A DNA stretch of 64,000 nucleotides from Quercus robur (lineage: Eukaryota; Streptophyta; Magnoliopsida; Fagales; Fagaceae). The translations under genes and the position numbers were made by a program. Position 1 is the stretch's first letter. Each line of letters opens with the position of its first letter. The stretch lies in assembly GCF_932294415.1 (NCBI RefSeq), contig NC_065541.1, forward strand, positions 48,710,290 to 48,774,289. The letters run 5' to 3'. Under the pieces are notes generated by a model that saw only the letters and a program-made list of their open reading frames with translations, did not search any database and had not been told where the DNA came from. This document shows positions 46,518 to 58,847 of this stretch, piece after piece.

Positions 46518-48538
46518 CATGGTTTTAAAAATCGGTACGGTGAAAGAACCGGAAAAAAAGCTAATTACCGGTTTTATGGTCGAACTGGGGTTCGACCGAT
46601 GGTCAAACCAATGACATCATAAATAATTTAATTATTATTTATTTAAATTATATAAATAATTAATAATTTTTTAATATACTAAAACTAACAAAATAATAGT
46701 AATAAATATGTTTCCTTCTAAAAAAAAAAAATACAAGTATATAACCGTATAACATCTTTTTAAAGAATTTAACTTAACAACATTACAAAACAATCATCCT
46801 TAACATAATAAACTTTCAACAAAACCAAATAAATAAGTTCATTTGTCATTACATTTACATCCAAATAGTAAATAAGTTTTAAAGTTTCAAACAAACAACT
46901 ACTAAGTTTTAAGATCCAAGCCTCATTTGTTATGAAGAAAATTGAAATGAATATCATCATGTGAACCAAATGCTCCACCACTAGCATCATTATCATCATC
47001 CTCATTCTCATCTTCTTCATCTTCAACTTGAATAGGATGATTTTTATCTCCAAATCCGGGAGGAGCATCATCTTCATCACCAAATGATTCCAAATTGATG
47101 TCATCATCATCCTCAATCACTTCATTGTCCATATCTATACAAATTCCAAAACCAAAGAACAATAAATGAAATAACGATTCTAATAATCATTTCTCATAAA
47201 TCATAAATAGTCTAATTAAAATATGCAACTTGGCAAAGAATTGTTATAAGCTAACCTCCTTGTACATGGCTAGAAGACCCTTCTTCAATTGGATAGGCTC
47301 CCTTTTCATATAATGCATTCTCTATCTCCTCATGATTAAGAGATGGAGGTTCCTTATCTTCCACTACCCAAAATTCAGTTTTATCGATACTTGCATAATC
47401 AATAGGATCAAAATTGAACTTCTTCCTTTTGACTCTATATCATAAGATGAACATAATGAATAATTAGTAACCAAATCACTTATATTTCACAATCACAAAG
47501 AACCCACTTGACCAAATTAGTGAATCACTCATATTTCCCCACAAAAACATTGAAACAAAGAGATTATATAATATATATATATCTTTCTTTCAATCGGTAG
47601 TTATAATGAACATACACAAGATCATTTTATCAACACAACATACACAAACAATAGCCAATAATTTCAGACTGGCAACAATCATTTTATCAACAAATAAATT
47701 CATCAACACAACATACACAATCAATAGTATAATACTTTGTAAACTATATTTCACAAACAATAATATTCTATAAATCAAATCCACAACATACACAAAATCA
47801 CAAATAAACTAAAATGCTATTGTAAACTAATAATTGAAGTTACCACTTACCAGTGAAGTCACGGAAGGAGAACCTGAGATGAAGCCGAGAGAAATGAAAA
47901 AAAAAAAAAAAAAAAAACCGAGAAAATCAAAATCAAAATGAAGTAATTAAGTAATCATAATCAAAAGAAAAGAATATTACCTTTAAACGCCAAGAAGTAG
48001 AGAGCAAAGAGGGCAAGGGCAAGATTGAGAAGGAAAAAAGAAAAAAAAAACCTAGAACACTTTAGTCTTCATAGCTTCAGACGCTGAGAGGAATGATGAG
48101 AAGGGGAAAAAAATTTCAAAGATGTGCGTGAGGTGAGACCGTGAGAGTGAGGTAGAGAGAGTGAGGGATATTCATGATTTCAGAGAGAGTGAGCTTGAGT
48201 TGAGTGAGGCAGAGCTTGAGAGAGCTTGATTTTAGAGAGTGAGGCGTAAGATGAGGCATTGAGGCGTCAAGCGTGAGATGAGAGTGTTTAGGAGTCTTTA
48301 GGGTTAGTTTTTAGCCAAAACGACGTAGTTTTAGGCTGGGAAAAGGAAAAAAAATCCCAACTGGTCAGTAACCGGTTTGACCACGCCAGTTTTCTGTTCT
48401 CCGGTTGAACCAACTGATTTTCAATTTTTCCCGGTTTTTAAGCTATTTTCGGTTTTTGGCCATAACCGACTAGATTAAAGGCCAATTCCCAGTTGAATCG
48501 ATTGGACCGACCGGTTTGGTTCTGTTTTTAAAACCATG
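46518..48538 (-). mobile_element. hAT element, 2021 bp, 8-bp target duplication, transposase mostly deleted
   Basis: Perfect inverted ends CATGGTTTTAAAAA / TTTTTAAAACCATG, with GTTGGATC on each side (46510-46517, 48539-48546). Subterminal regions are filled with ACCGG/CCGGT words (AGAACCGG, TTACCGG, CCGACCGG). On the minus strand there seem to be a leader exon (about 48260-47850) and two final transposase exons (47434-46923), while the catalytic body is absent. Confidence 0.92.
46923..47434 (-). pseudogene. C-terminal remnant of a hAT transposase (two exons)
   Basis: Exon A (47434-47256), preceded by an ATATAG acceptor, reads VKRKKFNFDPIDYASIDKTE and continues to SSSHVQG. A GT-AG intron (47255-47135) joins in frame to exon B (47134-46923), starting DMDNEVIEDDDDINLESFGD, very rich in Asp and Glu, and ending FNFLHNK and stop. 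Acidic tails of this kind follow the dimerisation region in plant hAT proteins. The zinc finger and catalytic core are missing, so the product could not catalyse transposition. The good frame conservation suggests a fairly recent internal deletion. Confidence 0.6.
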
Positions 48539-50074
48539 GTTGGATCATTACAGGACAAAAAATACAGTCTGACCGTTCTGTTAACTGGCAACTGGAACTC
48601 GCAACTTGTCCCAGTTGCGAGTGACTAGCCAGTGCACCCTATTTGCAGAAAAATGACTTTTCACATTCTTTCTTATACCCTACTATAAATACCCTTATAC
48701 CTACGAAATGTAAAGAGCTTTCAAAAAGAATTTTGAGAGATAAACCCTAGAGAAAAACAAGATTGATTCATCCACAATCTTATACCTTTGATTCTCCAAA
48801 TCCTTTACTCTCAGTCTTTCTATTGTCATACCTTTGAGAGGATCTTAAACCAAATTCTTACCTCACCACATTCAGAGCAGTGAGAAGGTTATTGGTGATT
48901 GGGAAACAGTTCAAGAGAGAACCAATTCATTTTGGTTGATGTAATGGGCTAATTGCGAGATCCGATAAGCTAGAGAAGACAAGGCTAGGCGTAACCCTGT
49001 TGGAGCAAGAAGCTTGGAGGGCTTAGGTGTATCGGGTAGATTAGGCTTGGAGGGTCTATTGCTATTTATGTATCCCAACTAATTTTCTAATGGATCATTT
49101 TACCGCTCGATTTTTTGCCGAGTTCTTCGGTTTCCTCTTCGATAACACGTGCCGGTGTTATCTTACGTTTGCTTTTCTCTATCCCTTACTCTTTGCTTTT
49201 AATTACTGTTGTGTTGTGATTAAATTATGGCTTAGAGTAGTTTACATGATTGGGTATAGCTTATATTTATCATTCTGCACATATATTTTTTGAGTATAAG
49301 CTTGCGTGGTTATTTTGTAATTGGGGGTTTGAACATTCACTAGTGTTTTACACACTTAGTGAGCTTTCAGAAAGCATTAATATTAATGCTTTAATGCTTT
49401 CAAATTTTAAAAGTTAAAATTTCAATTTTAATTAAATTAAGAAATTCAAAACATAATTAAAACAAAATAAAATTTTAATAAAACAAAATAAAAAAAGGAC
49501 CTATAGCAACGTTTCACAAACGCTGCTATAGGCCATTGTAAGACCAAGACCTACAGTGGCGTTCATGAAACGCTGCTATAGGTCCTTTTAAAAAATAATT
49601 TTTTTTAAGGACCTATAGTGGTGTTTATGAACGCCACTATAGGCCCTTGTAAGACCAGGACATATAGTGGTGTTTTTAAAACGTTGTTATAGGCAATTGA
49701 AACCGTTACTATAGGCCCAGTGTTTTAAAACGCCACTATAAAGCCCCTAAATGTGGCTATAGATATGCCTATAAGGTACCTATAGTGGCTTTTTTTTGTG
49801 AACGCTACTAAAAAAGATGCTGCTATAGGCAACTTTTTTTGTAGAGACAAGTTAAGACTAAGTAAAGGATCTGATCAATGAACCTAGCCCAACCTCCTTG
49901 ATATTAATCTACCTCAAAGACTTATCCCTCAGCCATATCGAACATTATAAATCTTGGGATCTGATGTTGATCATGAAAATTATAGGGTTTGGTTTAAGAA
50001 GACACCCCATTTTGATTTTCAATATTTGGTAAAGAATAAGAAGAAAATCAGTCCCAAGACAACCATAAAATGGG

Positions 50075-51175
50075 TGTAAGGTTGAATTTAATCAACCATT
50101 TTTTTTGGCTTTATTCCGTGCCAAATTTGTTTGTAATTCAACATTTAGAAACCCTGTATTTAGGTGGGAATCATATAAGGGTAGTGTGTGAGAGAGTGTG
50201 AAGAAAAACTCAAGAGTGTGCACTCAGCAGGGCCTCGCGACTGGATCTTGCGACTGGCTCGTAGCTGGCAAGTTGCCAAAGCTGGCACACGTGTGAAGCA
50301 TGCAGAGGAGCTGAAGAGTCACGCTAGCTGAAGCACAACAGGACAAAACTTCCAGTTTAGCCAGGCAGTTAGCTCGCGACTTAGACTCGCGACTCAGTTA
50401 AGTCGCGAGGTCAAGTCACCAAACCACTCTGTTTGGGAAAAACTGACCTTTCGCATTCCAAACACACACCAGTATAAATACCCCTTATACCCACGTATTG
50501 TAGAGAGTTTCCAGAGATAATTATGAGAGAAAAACTCTAGAGCAAAATAAGATTGACTCATCCACAATCTTCATCCTTTGATTCTCCCAATTCCTCTACT
50601 CTCACCCTCTCCATTGTTACATCCTTGAAAGGTACATTAGCCAAAACATTTTCTCACCATATCCATATCTGTGAGGAGGCTCTTTGGTGCTTGGGAAGCA
50701 GTTAGGAAGGGACCAATTGATATTGGTTGATGCTATGGGCTATAGCGGGATTTGGTAAGGTAGAGAAGACAAAGGTTCGGCGTAACCTCGTTAGAGCAAG
50801 AAGTTTGGAGGGCTTAGTTACATTGGGTAGATTAGGCTTGGAGGGTCTTTTACTGTTCATGTATCCCAACTTCATTCTCTAGTGGATTATTGACCGCTTA
50901 GAGGGTGGCGGAGAGGTTTTATGTCGAGGACTTCAGTTTTCTCTTCGATAACACATTATTGTGTTGTCTTTGTGTTTGCATCTCTCTTCCCTTAGTCTTT
51001 GCCATTTAATTTCTGCCGTGGTTGTGATTTTATTTGGTTTAGATTGTTTTATCAATTCTGGTTTAGTTTATTTTCATATTCTGCACATACATTGTTTGAT
51101 AATAAGTTTGAATTGGTAATTTGTAATTTGGGGGTCTAAACATTCAAGGTATTTTACACACTATTTGAACATTCA
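50075..51175 (+). mobile_element. Solo LTR, 1101 bp, perfect 5-bp target duplication
   Basis: Starts TGTAAGGTTGAATTTAATC and ends ACTATTTGAACATTCA; ATGGG flanks both sides (50070-50074, 51176-51180). A TATA box GTATAAATACCCC lies at about 50472. Same family as 46260-49369, but separate: the two are 705 bp apart and have different target duplications, so they are independent insertions. Confidence 0.93.
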
Positions 51176-51180
51176 ATGGG

Positions 51181-51671
51181 GAACATGGAAAAGATATAGA
51201 GATATGTTTAACTCATCAACAAAAAGCCCTGACTTCTATTCATCACAAACAAGCCAAATTTTGACTAAGCTTCGAAGAATCCTCACTAACAATTTAAATG
51301 GCTCTTTTGCTGTCGTTTTACTCCTTGCAAGTGTCTATGGATCAAGGTTAGCTTGTTCAATCGATTGTATCATCAGTTGGCGCTGTATAAGGAGAAAACT
51401 CTTTTTCTAGCCATGCCTCCTAGGGTTTCTCTCAATTGGTCTACTTCCTCACTTATACATGTAACATAGAGTGAATTGGACTATATGCCCAACCCACTAC
51501 AAGCTTTCATATATGTGGCCTAAGGTGAGATTAAAGGAAAAAATAAAAAGCCTAGCTCCAATGGGCCTTGGACTGTGGTTATCTCATAACTAGCCCAAAA
51601 TTACCATTAATGATATTTTACTCCACTAAAAAATATAATTACACTCTAGGTTTTATTTAATTATACAAGAC
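51181..51671. other. No gene seen
   Basis: The open frame at 51165-51410 starts inside the solo LTR and has no recognisable domain. Confidence 0.5.
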
Positions 51672-51730
51672 ATCCCTTCACTACTACTTTTTTTTTTTTT
51701 TTTTTTTTGGAGAATGATCCCTTCACTACT
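51672..51730 (-). mobile_element. Minimal poly(A) retroposon scar with 14-bp target duplication
   Basis: ATCCCTTCACTACT lies at 51672-51685 and 51717-51730. The insert on the minus strand is CATTCTCC, about 22 A and GT. Confidence 0.86.
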
Positions 51731-52375
51731 TAATATTGCATTCAACCCTTCCATGAAATCATCTATGGTGAAATGAAAGTCATAGGAATAATAATAATAA
51801 TAAATTCATATGAATAATGTTATTTAATTAACACTATATCTTAAGTCCTCGAGTCCCCAATTTAACCTCTTGATTATCCTTATATTTTTATGGATTTTTT
51901 TTTTTGAGAAACAAACTAACTGCTAAACACACACACACACACACACACACACAATCACACACACTTAATTACATTCACTTACCAAGTTCAAACACATTAC
52001 TTAACCCAAAATACCACCATAAAAGGGCCTTATGGAATCTAATTTCATTGAATATAAACTTTTAGTAACTCCTTACTAAAATAGTTAGGCCTGACTTTCT
52101 GAATAATCATTTTCCATTAAATCTATCTTAATGACATGTTTCATATCTCTTATTCAGATTATAGAATGATGACCCATAGTGGTCGAGTTTAATGTAATAC
52201 CAATACACCAACATATTAATAAGAAGATTTCATTTCTATGATTAAGACAGATCATGATGATTGATATATTATAGTTTTATCAGATAAAATAATCAATTTT
52301 ACCACTGACTAAAAACTAAGATTTTTTATTCCATAAAAAACTTGTGATTTAAATATTTTGTATGCAAATTTCAAT

Positions 52376-52416
52376 ATTCTTATACCTACTTTTCAAAAAA
52401 AAAATTCTTATACCTA
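52376..52416 (+). mobile_element. Minimal poly(A) retroposon scar with 13-bp target duplication
   Basis: ATTCTTATACCTA lies at 52376-52388 and 52404-52416. The insert is only 15 bases: CTTTTC plus A9. Confidence 0.75.
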
Positions 52417-53794
52417 AATCACATATAACGCGTCTCATGAACCACACATAATGTCCAATAGCCATAATATTCTCATTGAATAAAACACTCTTGTTAATTA
52501 AATAATGTCATGCAAATTGAATTTTAGGGCACAGATCCCAATAACATATTAACCAAATGATGATGTGGCATGTCAGAGGCTTGGTGACTTTGGACCCTCA
52601 AAGACAAGGTGAGACAAAGTTGAGGGGAGCCGACTAGCAAACCTAACTTGTCCTCTTCGACCGACATCGAGCTACCTAGAAGACTTATCAGTGAAATCCA
52701 AAACAGTCTCTCATTTTTTTTTTTTTTTTTTTTTTTCTTTTTGAATTTTAATCTCCACCAGAGAACGAAGAGAAAATCACACCTACAAACATGACAGTCA
52801 TAAACAAGTCAATTTCTAACAGAGATATCATAGATTCCTCTATCGTACGTGAATAGAAGATCTCCGTACGAATCCTTTAGTATACTTTTATACTATTTAT
52901 AGCCGACATTTTAAAACCCAGATCAAACCTGTGCAATCAATTCAATTGTATGGTCACTTTTAAATATTACACATGCCTAACTTAACTGTGAATCACCTCT
53001 CATATAAAACATGAACCATGCACTAATTAATAGCACTATTTGCTACTTGGCATTCGACTAGTTCCACATTAATCCAAAATTGTGAGCCACGTTGCATTAA
53101 GTTCATACAAGGAGGATCTTCTCAAAAATTAAAAAATATCATACAACATATATATTATTTGATAATTGATATAGATATTCGTTACAAAGAGTGAAGCTCG
53201 ATCCGTATAAATGTTACGTGGATGCTCATGCATGGTTTTGTCGTGACTCGAGAAGAAGATTTTGTGTGAACACTACGCAGGGCAAAATTAGGTAAACTAA
53301 CTTTTGAGTTAGAGAGTGAATCAAAAATTTGGTCACTCTCACTCCTATTTAAAAAAAAAAGAAAAAGAAAAAGAAAAAGGTCTCTTCTCCTGGTAACCAA
53401 TCAAAGCAAACCAGAACATAAATTGGGTGTGCTTCACACCACATGGTGTAGGGAAGTTGCTAAAAGGAAATTGGAGTCGTCCATCCTTGCATAATATTTA
53501 TTTACTTATTAAAAAATAATATTTGTGTCCAGCTAAACTTGAAGAAATCCATATACATTTCTCTCTCTATTTTCACTTTAAAATGTGTTTCACTTTACCC
53601 CAAAAAAAAAAAAAAAAATTTCTCTCTCTCTCGGTCATGTTAAAGAGTGCCTTTAGAATATTTATTAATGGATCATTTAAGGAAACTTTTAATATAACTT
53701 TTATGAAAAATATAAAAACCTATCAAAAAAGTCAGTTTCCACCACTGTGCATTCTTGACGTGAAGGTCACTCCACAAATACAAAATTCTTATGA

Positions 53795-53905
53795 GATGGG
53801 GGGTAAAAGCCGGGGTTCAAGTTTTTAGAAAGGAGCTTCACATATATATACACTTAAATTAAGTTAGAGTAGAATTTCCACATTGTATTAAAAAAACAAA
53901 AAAAA
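53795..53905 (+). mobile_element. SINE family 1 relic, 5'-truncated
   Basis: GCCGGGGTTCAAGTTTTTAG (B box), GGAGCTTCACATATATATAC, ACACTTAAATTAAGTTAGAG and an A-rich tail, in the family order. Confidence 0.65.
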
Positions 53906-56440
53906 GTTAGTTCCTTATTTGTCTTTGTCTAAAAGCATTTATTGATAATTAGTCATCATTAAACAACTCATTTTATTTTTTACTCTTAGATTTATTCCTA
54001 TGGTCATATTTCTGATAAGGGTTCAGTTAACGAGTGCTTTTAAGGTATTTATCAATGGATCATTTTAGGAATGTTTTAATACCATTTTTATGATAAATGT
54101 AAAAAGTTATAAAAAAAATTACTAGTTACTTTTTTTCTTTTTCCATAAATAAATAACTTTATTTAACTTTAGGTAAAATACAAAAATCACCCCTGAGGCT
54201 TAAGCTAATACCATATACTTTCAAGACTTTTAAAAAATATCTAATTTCTCTCTAAGCACAAACAACAATGACGTTTGGAAGTTTCATACTCCAAGTCCTC
54301 TGCTTTCTTCAAACAACTTGTCTTAACTACAGATGTCTCAAAATGACAGCATAATGGCAATTATATTTGCAAGGGAGTGTCTAGATAGCTACTGGAAGAT
54401 AAATAGCAACCAGAGATTGAGAATGAAGCAAGAGGAGTAAGAAATTTTCAAATTGTGTTAAGCGATGTTTGTGCTAATGCATCGAATTGGATATTTTTGA
54501 AAAGTTTTGGGAGTACTTGCCATTAACTCAAACCTCAGTTGTAGTTTTTGTATCTAACGATTTTATTTTTAAATATATTATTCTTCATATACATGATTGA
54601 TGTAGAAAATTATATTTATAAATTTGATTCTAAGAGAATCAGATCTTTGTTTGTGAATGTTGAGATTATTGAATGATTATATTCTTGAATGAAACTATAA
54701 TACCTATTACGTTGTTTATACAGAATAAGTAAAATTGATAAATCATATTGAAAACCAATAGATTTTGTCATATTATAAATTGAAAAAAATTTAAATAAAA
54801 AATGTTTATTAGCAATCTTGCATCTAAAAATGCAAGAAGAATAGATTTTAACCAATAATAAAAAATAAATTGATAACATGGAAACTTAAATGAATATTAT
54901 TTAAATGTTATATAAATGCACAAAAATATCTAACTTAAAGTTATTACCTTAGGCCTTAAATTTTATTGGGCTGATCCTGCACACATTATAAATTTCAAGG
55001 AAAGTAATTTATATGGTTTGAAAATATATGAATTGAGTTAAGACTATTGTAACTTTACTAGCACTTCATGGTACTTCCAAAAGAAACATTTAGAATTCAA
55101 ATTTTCTTAACCTCAACCATCAATGTATCAACCAAAAAAAAAAAAATTATGAATTGAATAGTGTTATTCAAACAAATTTAACTCATTTAAAAAATCCCAC
55201 CAATTTTTGTGTCTTACATATCATGTTTTCTCTTGCTCTAATTTCCATTTTATAGAATCATTTCGAACTTCACTAGCTAGAGCAGACACTAGTACAACTT
55301 GTACAAGAATTGAATGAACACTTTTTTGTAAGAGCAAGATTTTTCATTGGCTACACTAGATTTATCTAAAATAAGAATTTAAAGATAAAGCATATGGTAA
55401 CTTTTAAGATCATATCATAAATGAAAGAACTATTATGTTTTGACTTTCTCAGGTATTTGATTGAGACTAGCTAATTAACTAGAGTTTTGCGCGTGCATGC
55501 ATGATTTGAATGCATTGGTTACCTTCTCTTTCTCTCCTCTATCTCTGGATTTAAGTTCTTGGATAACTAACTTTTTTTTTTTTTTTTAAGAAGAAAAAAA
55601 TATAATGTTAGAAATATTATAAATTGAGAAATTTTAAAGAATGCCCTAAAAAAACATTGATTTAGAAACTATTTTTAGAAATATATTATAAAAGAAGATA
55701 AAGTAATTAATTTTGTTGAGTGTTTTTTATATTTTCCATAAAAATTATATCAATGATTTATTAATTATTGTCTTAAAGACATCTGTTAACATGACCCTTA
55801 TAAATTTTAATATAGAAATCTTTTAAATTGATGTGCACCAATTTCAAAAAATAATTTAAACACCCATTTAATATTTTGTTAAAATAGCACTAATCACATT
55901 CATTGCAATATTAGATTAATTATAAGTTTTTTATATTTAAATTTGTAGTAGCATTAGCATTAAAAAAAACAAAACAAAACAATGCATGGAAATGCTGATT
56001 ACTCAAAGCAAAACTAGTCAATCGCAGGCTAGTAAGGTTACACTTCCATGGTGTCTGGTGGTGTAATGACTTAGCACTACTGATTTGAGCAGGCCTCAGC
56101 TGTCAAGGGAGAATTAATCCTAGCTACTTTTCCCTTTAATTAGCAATATTAGTTTTATGATTTAGTAATCAGCAAACTTTACTTCCTATGCATCCTTTTA
56201 TAATTTTGTTTTACTTTCAATGTAAGAAACATTGTATCCTTAAATATTGTATATTTTTTGTGTGTTTTTTTTCCCTCTAAATTAATAATAGGATATATCT
56301 GTGCAAATAAATAATCCACCTGTCTAAAAAGACAAAAGTACTAACACATTGTTGATTTGAATTCATAATTTAAAACCACAATGTCATGAGCCTTTGGCAA
56401 AAGTCTTTCTAATTTTTTGTTCATATTCTCTCCTGTTCTC

Positions 56441-56450
56441 CTATAAAAGG
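56441..56450 (+). promoter_or_regulatory. TATA box of the ALMT gene
   Basis: CTATAAAAGG stands about 310 bp upstream of the ATG, after CT-rich DNA. It would place the transcription start near 56475 and give a leader of about 280 nt containing a short upstream open frame (56483-56692). Confidence 0.6.
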
Positions 56451-56752
56451 TAGTGAAGTAATCGCAGATCCAGCCACTAATATTGTATCAAACCCCTCTT
56501 CCAGTGTCTCTACAAAGACTACCGTATAAATATATATGCTTGACTTGTGAGTACGTAGACCACAACAGCCTAGCTAGCCAAGTAAGAAACACAGACCAAG
56601 AAAGCTTAGCTCTTCCATTGAAAGTCATTGAAGTCCCTCTAGAAGCAAGTCCTCTTACAATTCTACATTCTTGCAAAACCCATCTGGCTTAGAGAACCGT
56701 AATACTGTCCCAACCTCCTAGTTTCCATAATTTTTTCCAAGTCTTGTCCAAA

Positions 56753-58800
56753 ATGGAAAATGCAAAGCAAGTGCCAGGGAAACTGGAATGGAGGATCAAT
56801 GTACCTGATGGGACATCAAACGTGTTAGTCCCAGAATCTGATCAGCTAGTGAACAAGGCATGGTTGTGGTTAAAAGGTCTGCTTTGTGGACTAGTTTTGA
56901 AAATTTGGAGGTTCTTATACAAGGCTTGGAATTTAGGAGTAGCTGAACCTAAAAAGGTCATCCATGGTGTCAAAGTAGGATTGTCCCTATTGCTTGTATC
57001 ATTTTTTTACTATATGAGGCCTTTGTATGAAGGTGTTGGGGGGAATGCTATGTGGGCAGTTATGACTGTTGTCGTTGTTTTTGAATCGACAGTGGGTTAG
57101 TACTTGGCACTCTTTTCTTCCTCTTTTTTGACAAATATGGTCTAGTTTATTATAATCACAACGTCTAATTCTATAAACATAAACAACATTATGGCGCAGG
57201 TGCTACACTCTGTAAATGCATTAATAGAGCAACAGGGACTTTACTTGCTGGATCTCTTGCTTTAGGTGTTCAGTGGATTGCAAACAAGTCAGGGGAAACT
57301 TTTGAACCCATAATTATTGGAATTTCAGTTTTCCTTCTAGGTGTGTGTTTTCTTTGAAAATTTCTCTGCTTATTATATACTTCTTCCCAAAATACCAACA
57401 CATCAGTTGTCTTATTTGATAAGTTCTTTACTCGCTACTGCCCAAAATACTAACACATATATCACTTGTCTTATTTTCAGCTTCAGCAACAACTTTCTCT
57501 CGATTTATTCCATCTGTGAAAACCCGATTCGACTATGGTGCCATGATCTTCATCCTCACCTTCAGCTTAGTTACAGTTTCCGGCTACCGAGTGGACAGAT
57601 TGTTTGAGCTGGCGTACCAAAGATTGTCGACAGTTGCCATTGGGACAGCTTTATGCATTTTTATAACCATGGTCTTCTGTCCTATTTGGGCTGGCAGTGG
57701 GCTTCACGATTTGATTGTTTGTAACCTGGAAAAACTTGCTGACTCCCTGGACGGTATGCATGAACAAAGATCATAGATTGAACACTCAATATATATGAAT
57801 TCTCCTTATTCAAGCATATCAAAATTATACATTTAAAAACTTTTTCAACTTGAAATTCAGGATGTGTAGGCGAATGCTTCAAAGATGATAAAACTAAGCT
57901 TGGAAATGAGGAAGGTCCTAGTAAGAGAATGCAAGGTTACAAATCTGTGCTTAGTTCTAAGGCAACTGAAGAAGTCATGGTAGGCTGCTAACTATCCTAG
58001 TGGGTCAATTTGCTAGCGATAAGATAACTATTGAGTACTCAGGTCGATAAATTTTCTAATTCAATTGTACAGGCCAATTTTGCAAGATGGGAACCTGCAC
58101 ATGGCAGATTCAACTTCCGACATCCATGGAAACAATACCTCAAGATTGGCGCATCAATGCGTAACTGTGCTTATTGCATTGAGGCTCTCAACGGTTGCAT
58201 AAACTCAGAAATTCAGGTAAAACACTTTACTTTGGTTTTATGTTTCATACTTTGGCAACTTAATTTTCTTGTAATATTAATTCCATTTTTTTTTTTTTTT
58301 TTGTTTTGCCACAGGCACCAGACTACCTAAAGAAACATCTCAGTGATGTATGCATGCTATTGAGCACCAATTCTTCAGAGGTCCTGAAAGAATTGGTCAT
58401 TATAATGAAAACTCTCACCAAATCATCCAAGATAGAATTATTAATTGGAGAGATGAACTTTGCTGTACAAAAACTTCAGGACTCCTTGAACTCTGTTCCT
58501 AATTCTTTCATTGGACCCACAGTGTCAACACTACAAGCTCCCAATGAGGCCAACAGAGAAACTATCCCAAAAACTGCCATACCATCTCTCATGGATGTTT
58601 TCCCAATGGCCAGTTTAGTATATTTGCTGATTCAGATTGCTGCAAGAATTAAAGGAATTGCCGATGCAGTCGACCAGTTAGCAGGCCTGGCAGAATTCAA
58701 GCTTGCAAAGGATGAAAATTCCAAACAAAAGAAATCCACTAACAAGTCCACCTCAGATAACCAAGATCATGAAACCATGAAGACCTCACCAAAGGTCTGA
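56753..58800 (+). CDS. ALMT: Aluminium-activated malate transporter (ALMT), six exons, 501 aa
   Basis: ALMTs are plant anion channels for malate and other anions in plasma or vacuolar membranes, with roles in root exudation, guard cells and ion balance. Exons are 56753-57095, 57200-57340, 57481-57753, 57861-57979, 58073-58216 and 58315-58800; all introns are GT-AG and phases agree (1506 nt). The N-terminal half has about six hydrophobic helices (residues 70-225) with family blocks [38 protein letters not shown] and [17 protein letters not shown]. Exon 5 carries the family WEP motif, [10 protein letters not shown] (W298-P300), then [10 protein letters not shown]. The cytosolic C-terminal half is hydrophilic and ends in a Lys/Ser/Thr-rich tail. 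[10 protein letters not shown] points to the ALMT10-like group, from memory. TTG codons upstream are not starts; the ATG at 56753 is the first in frame. A degenerate copia LTR begins about 50 bp after the stop and may contribute the 3' end of the transcript. Confidence 0.96.
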
Positions 58801-58847
58801 GTCATCAGGATTTACTGGAATACTAGAATAACTAAACTAAACATATA

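Larger units (their letters stand above)
46260..49369 (+). mobile_element. Solo LTR (about 1.08 kb) inside CACTA, split by a hAT element
   Basis: Starts TGTAAAGTTGAATTTATTC and ends TTAGTGAGCTTTCA; GAAAG flanks both sides (46255-46259, 49370-49374). A TATA box CTATAAATACCC lies at about 48684. The second family member at 50075 aligns along its whole length. The hAT element at 46518-48538 interrupts it. Confidence 0.92.
45845..49844. mobile_element. CACTA (En/Spm-like) non-autonomous element, interrupted by a solo LTR
   Basis: The left end CACAACAAAAAATTGG and the inverted right end CTACAAAAAAAGTTGCC recall CACTACAAAAAA termini; the CACTA pentamer is mutated at both ends. Both subterminal regions (45865-46200 and 49500-49835) carry many copies, in both orientations, of CTATAGTGGCGTTTT-like units, the transposase-binding arrays of CACTA elements. 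AGA at 45842-45844 and 49845-49847 fits the 3-bp duplication. Without the nested elements it is about 0.9 kb and has no gene. Confidence 0.85.
51731..56440. other. No gene seen; AT-rich spacer upstream of ALMT
   Basis: Contains an (AC)n microsatellite (51927-51952), a copy of the repeat that flanks the CACTA element (52550-52700), a T24 run near 52714, one poly(A) scar and one SINE relic, otherwise AT-rich DNA. 53160-53350 is more mixed in composition, but no exon can be recognised. 55980-56440 is probably the distal ALMT promoter. Confidence 0.5.

Noticed and set aside
56483..56692. Open frame upstream of ALMT as a separate gene
   Set aside because: It lies in the predicted leader between the TATA box and the ALMT start and shows no domain; at most an upstream ORF.
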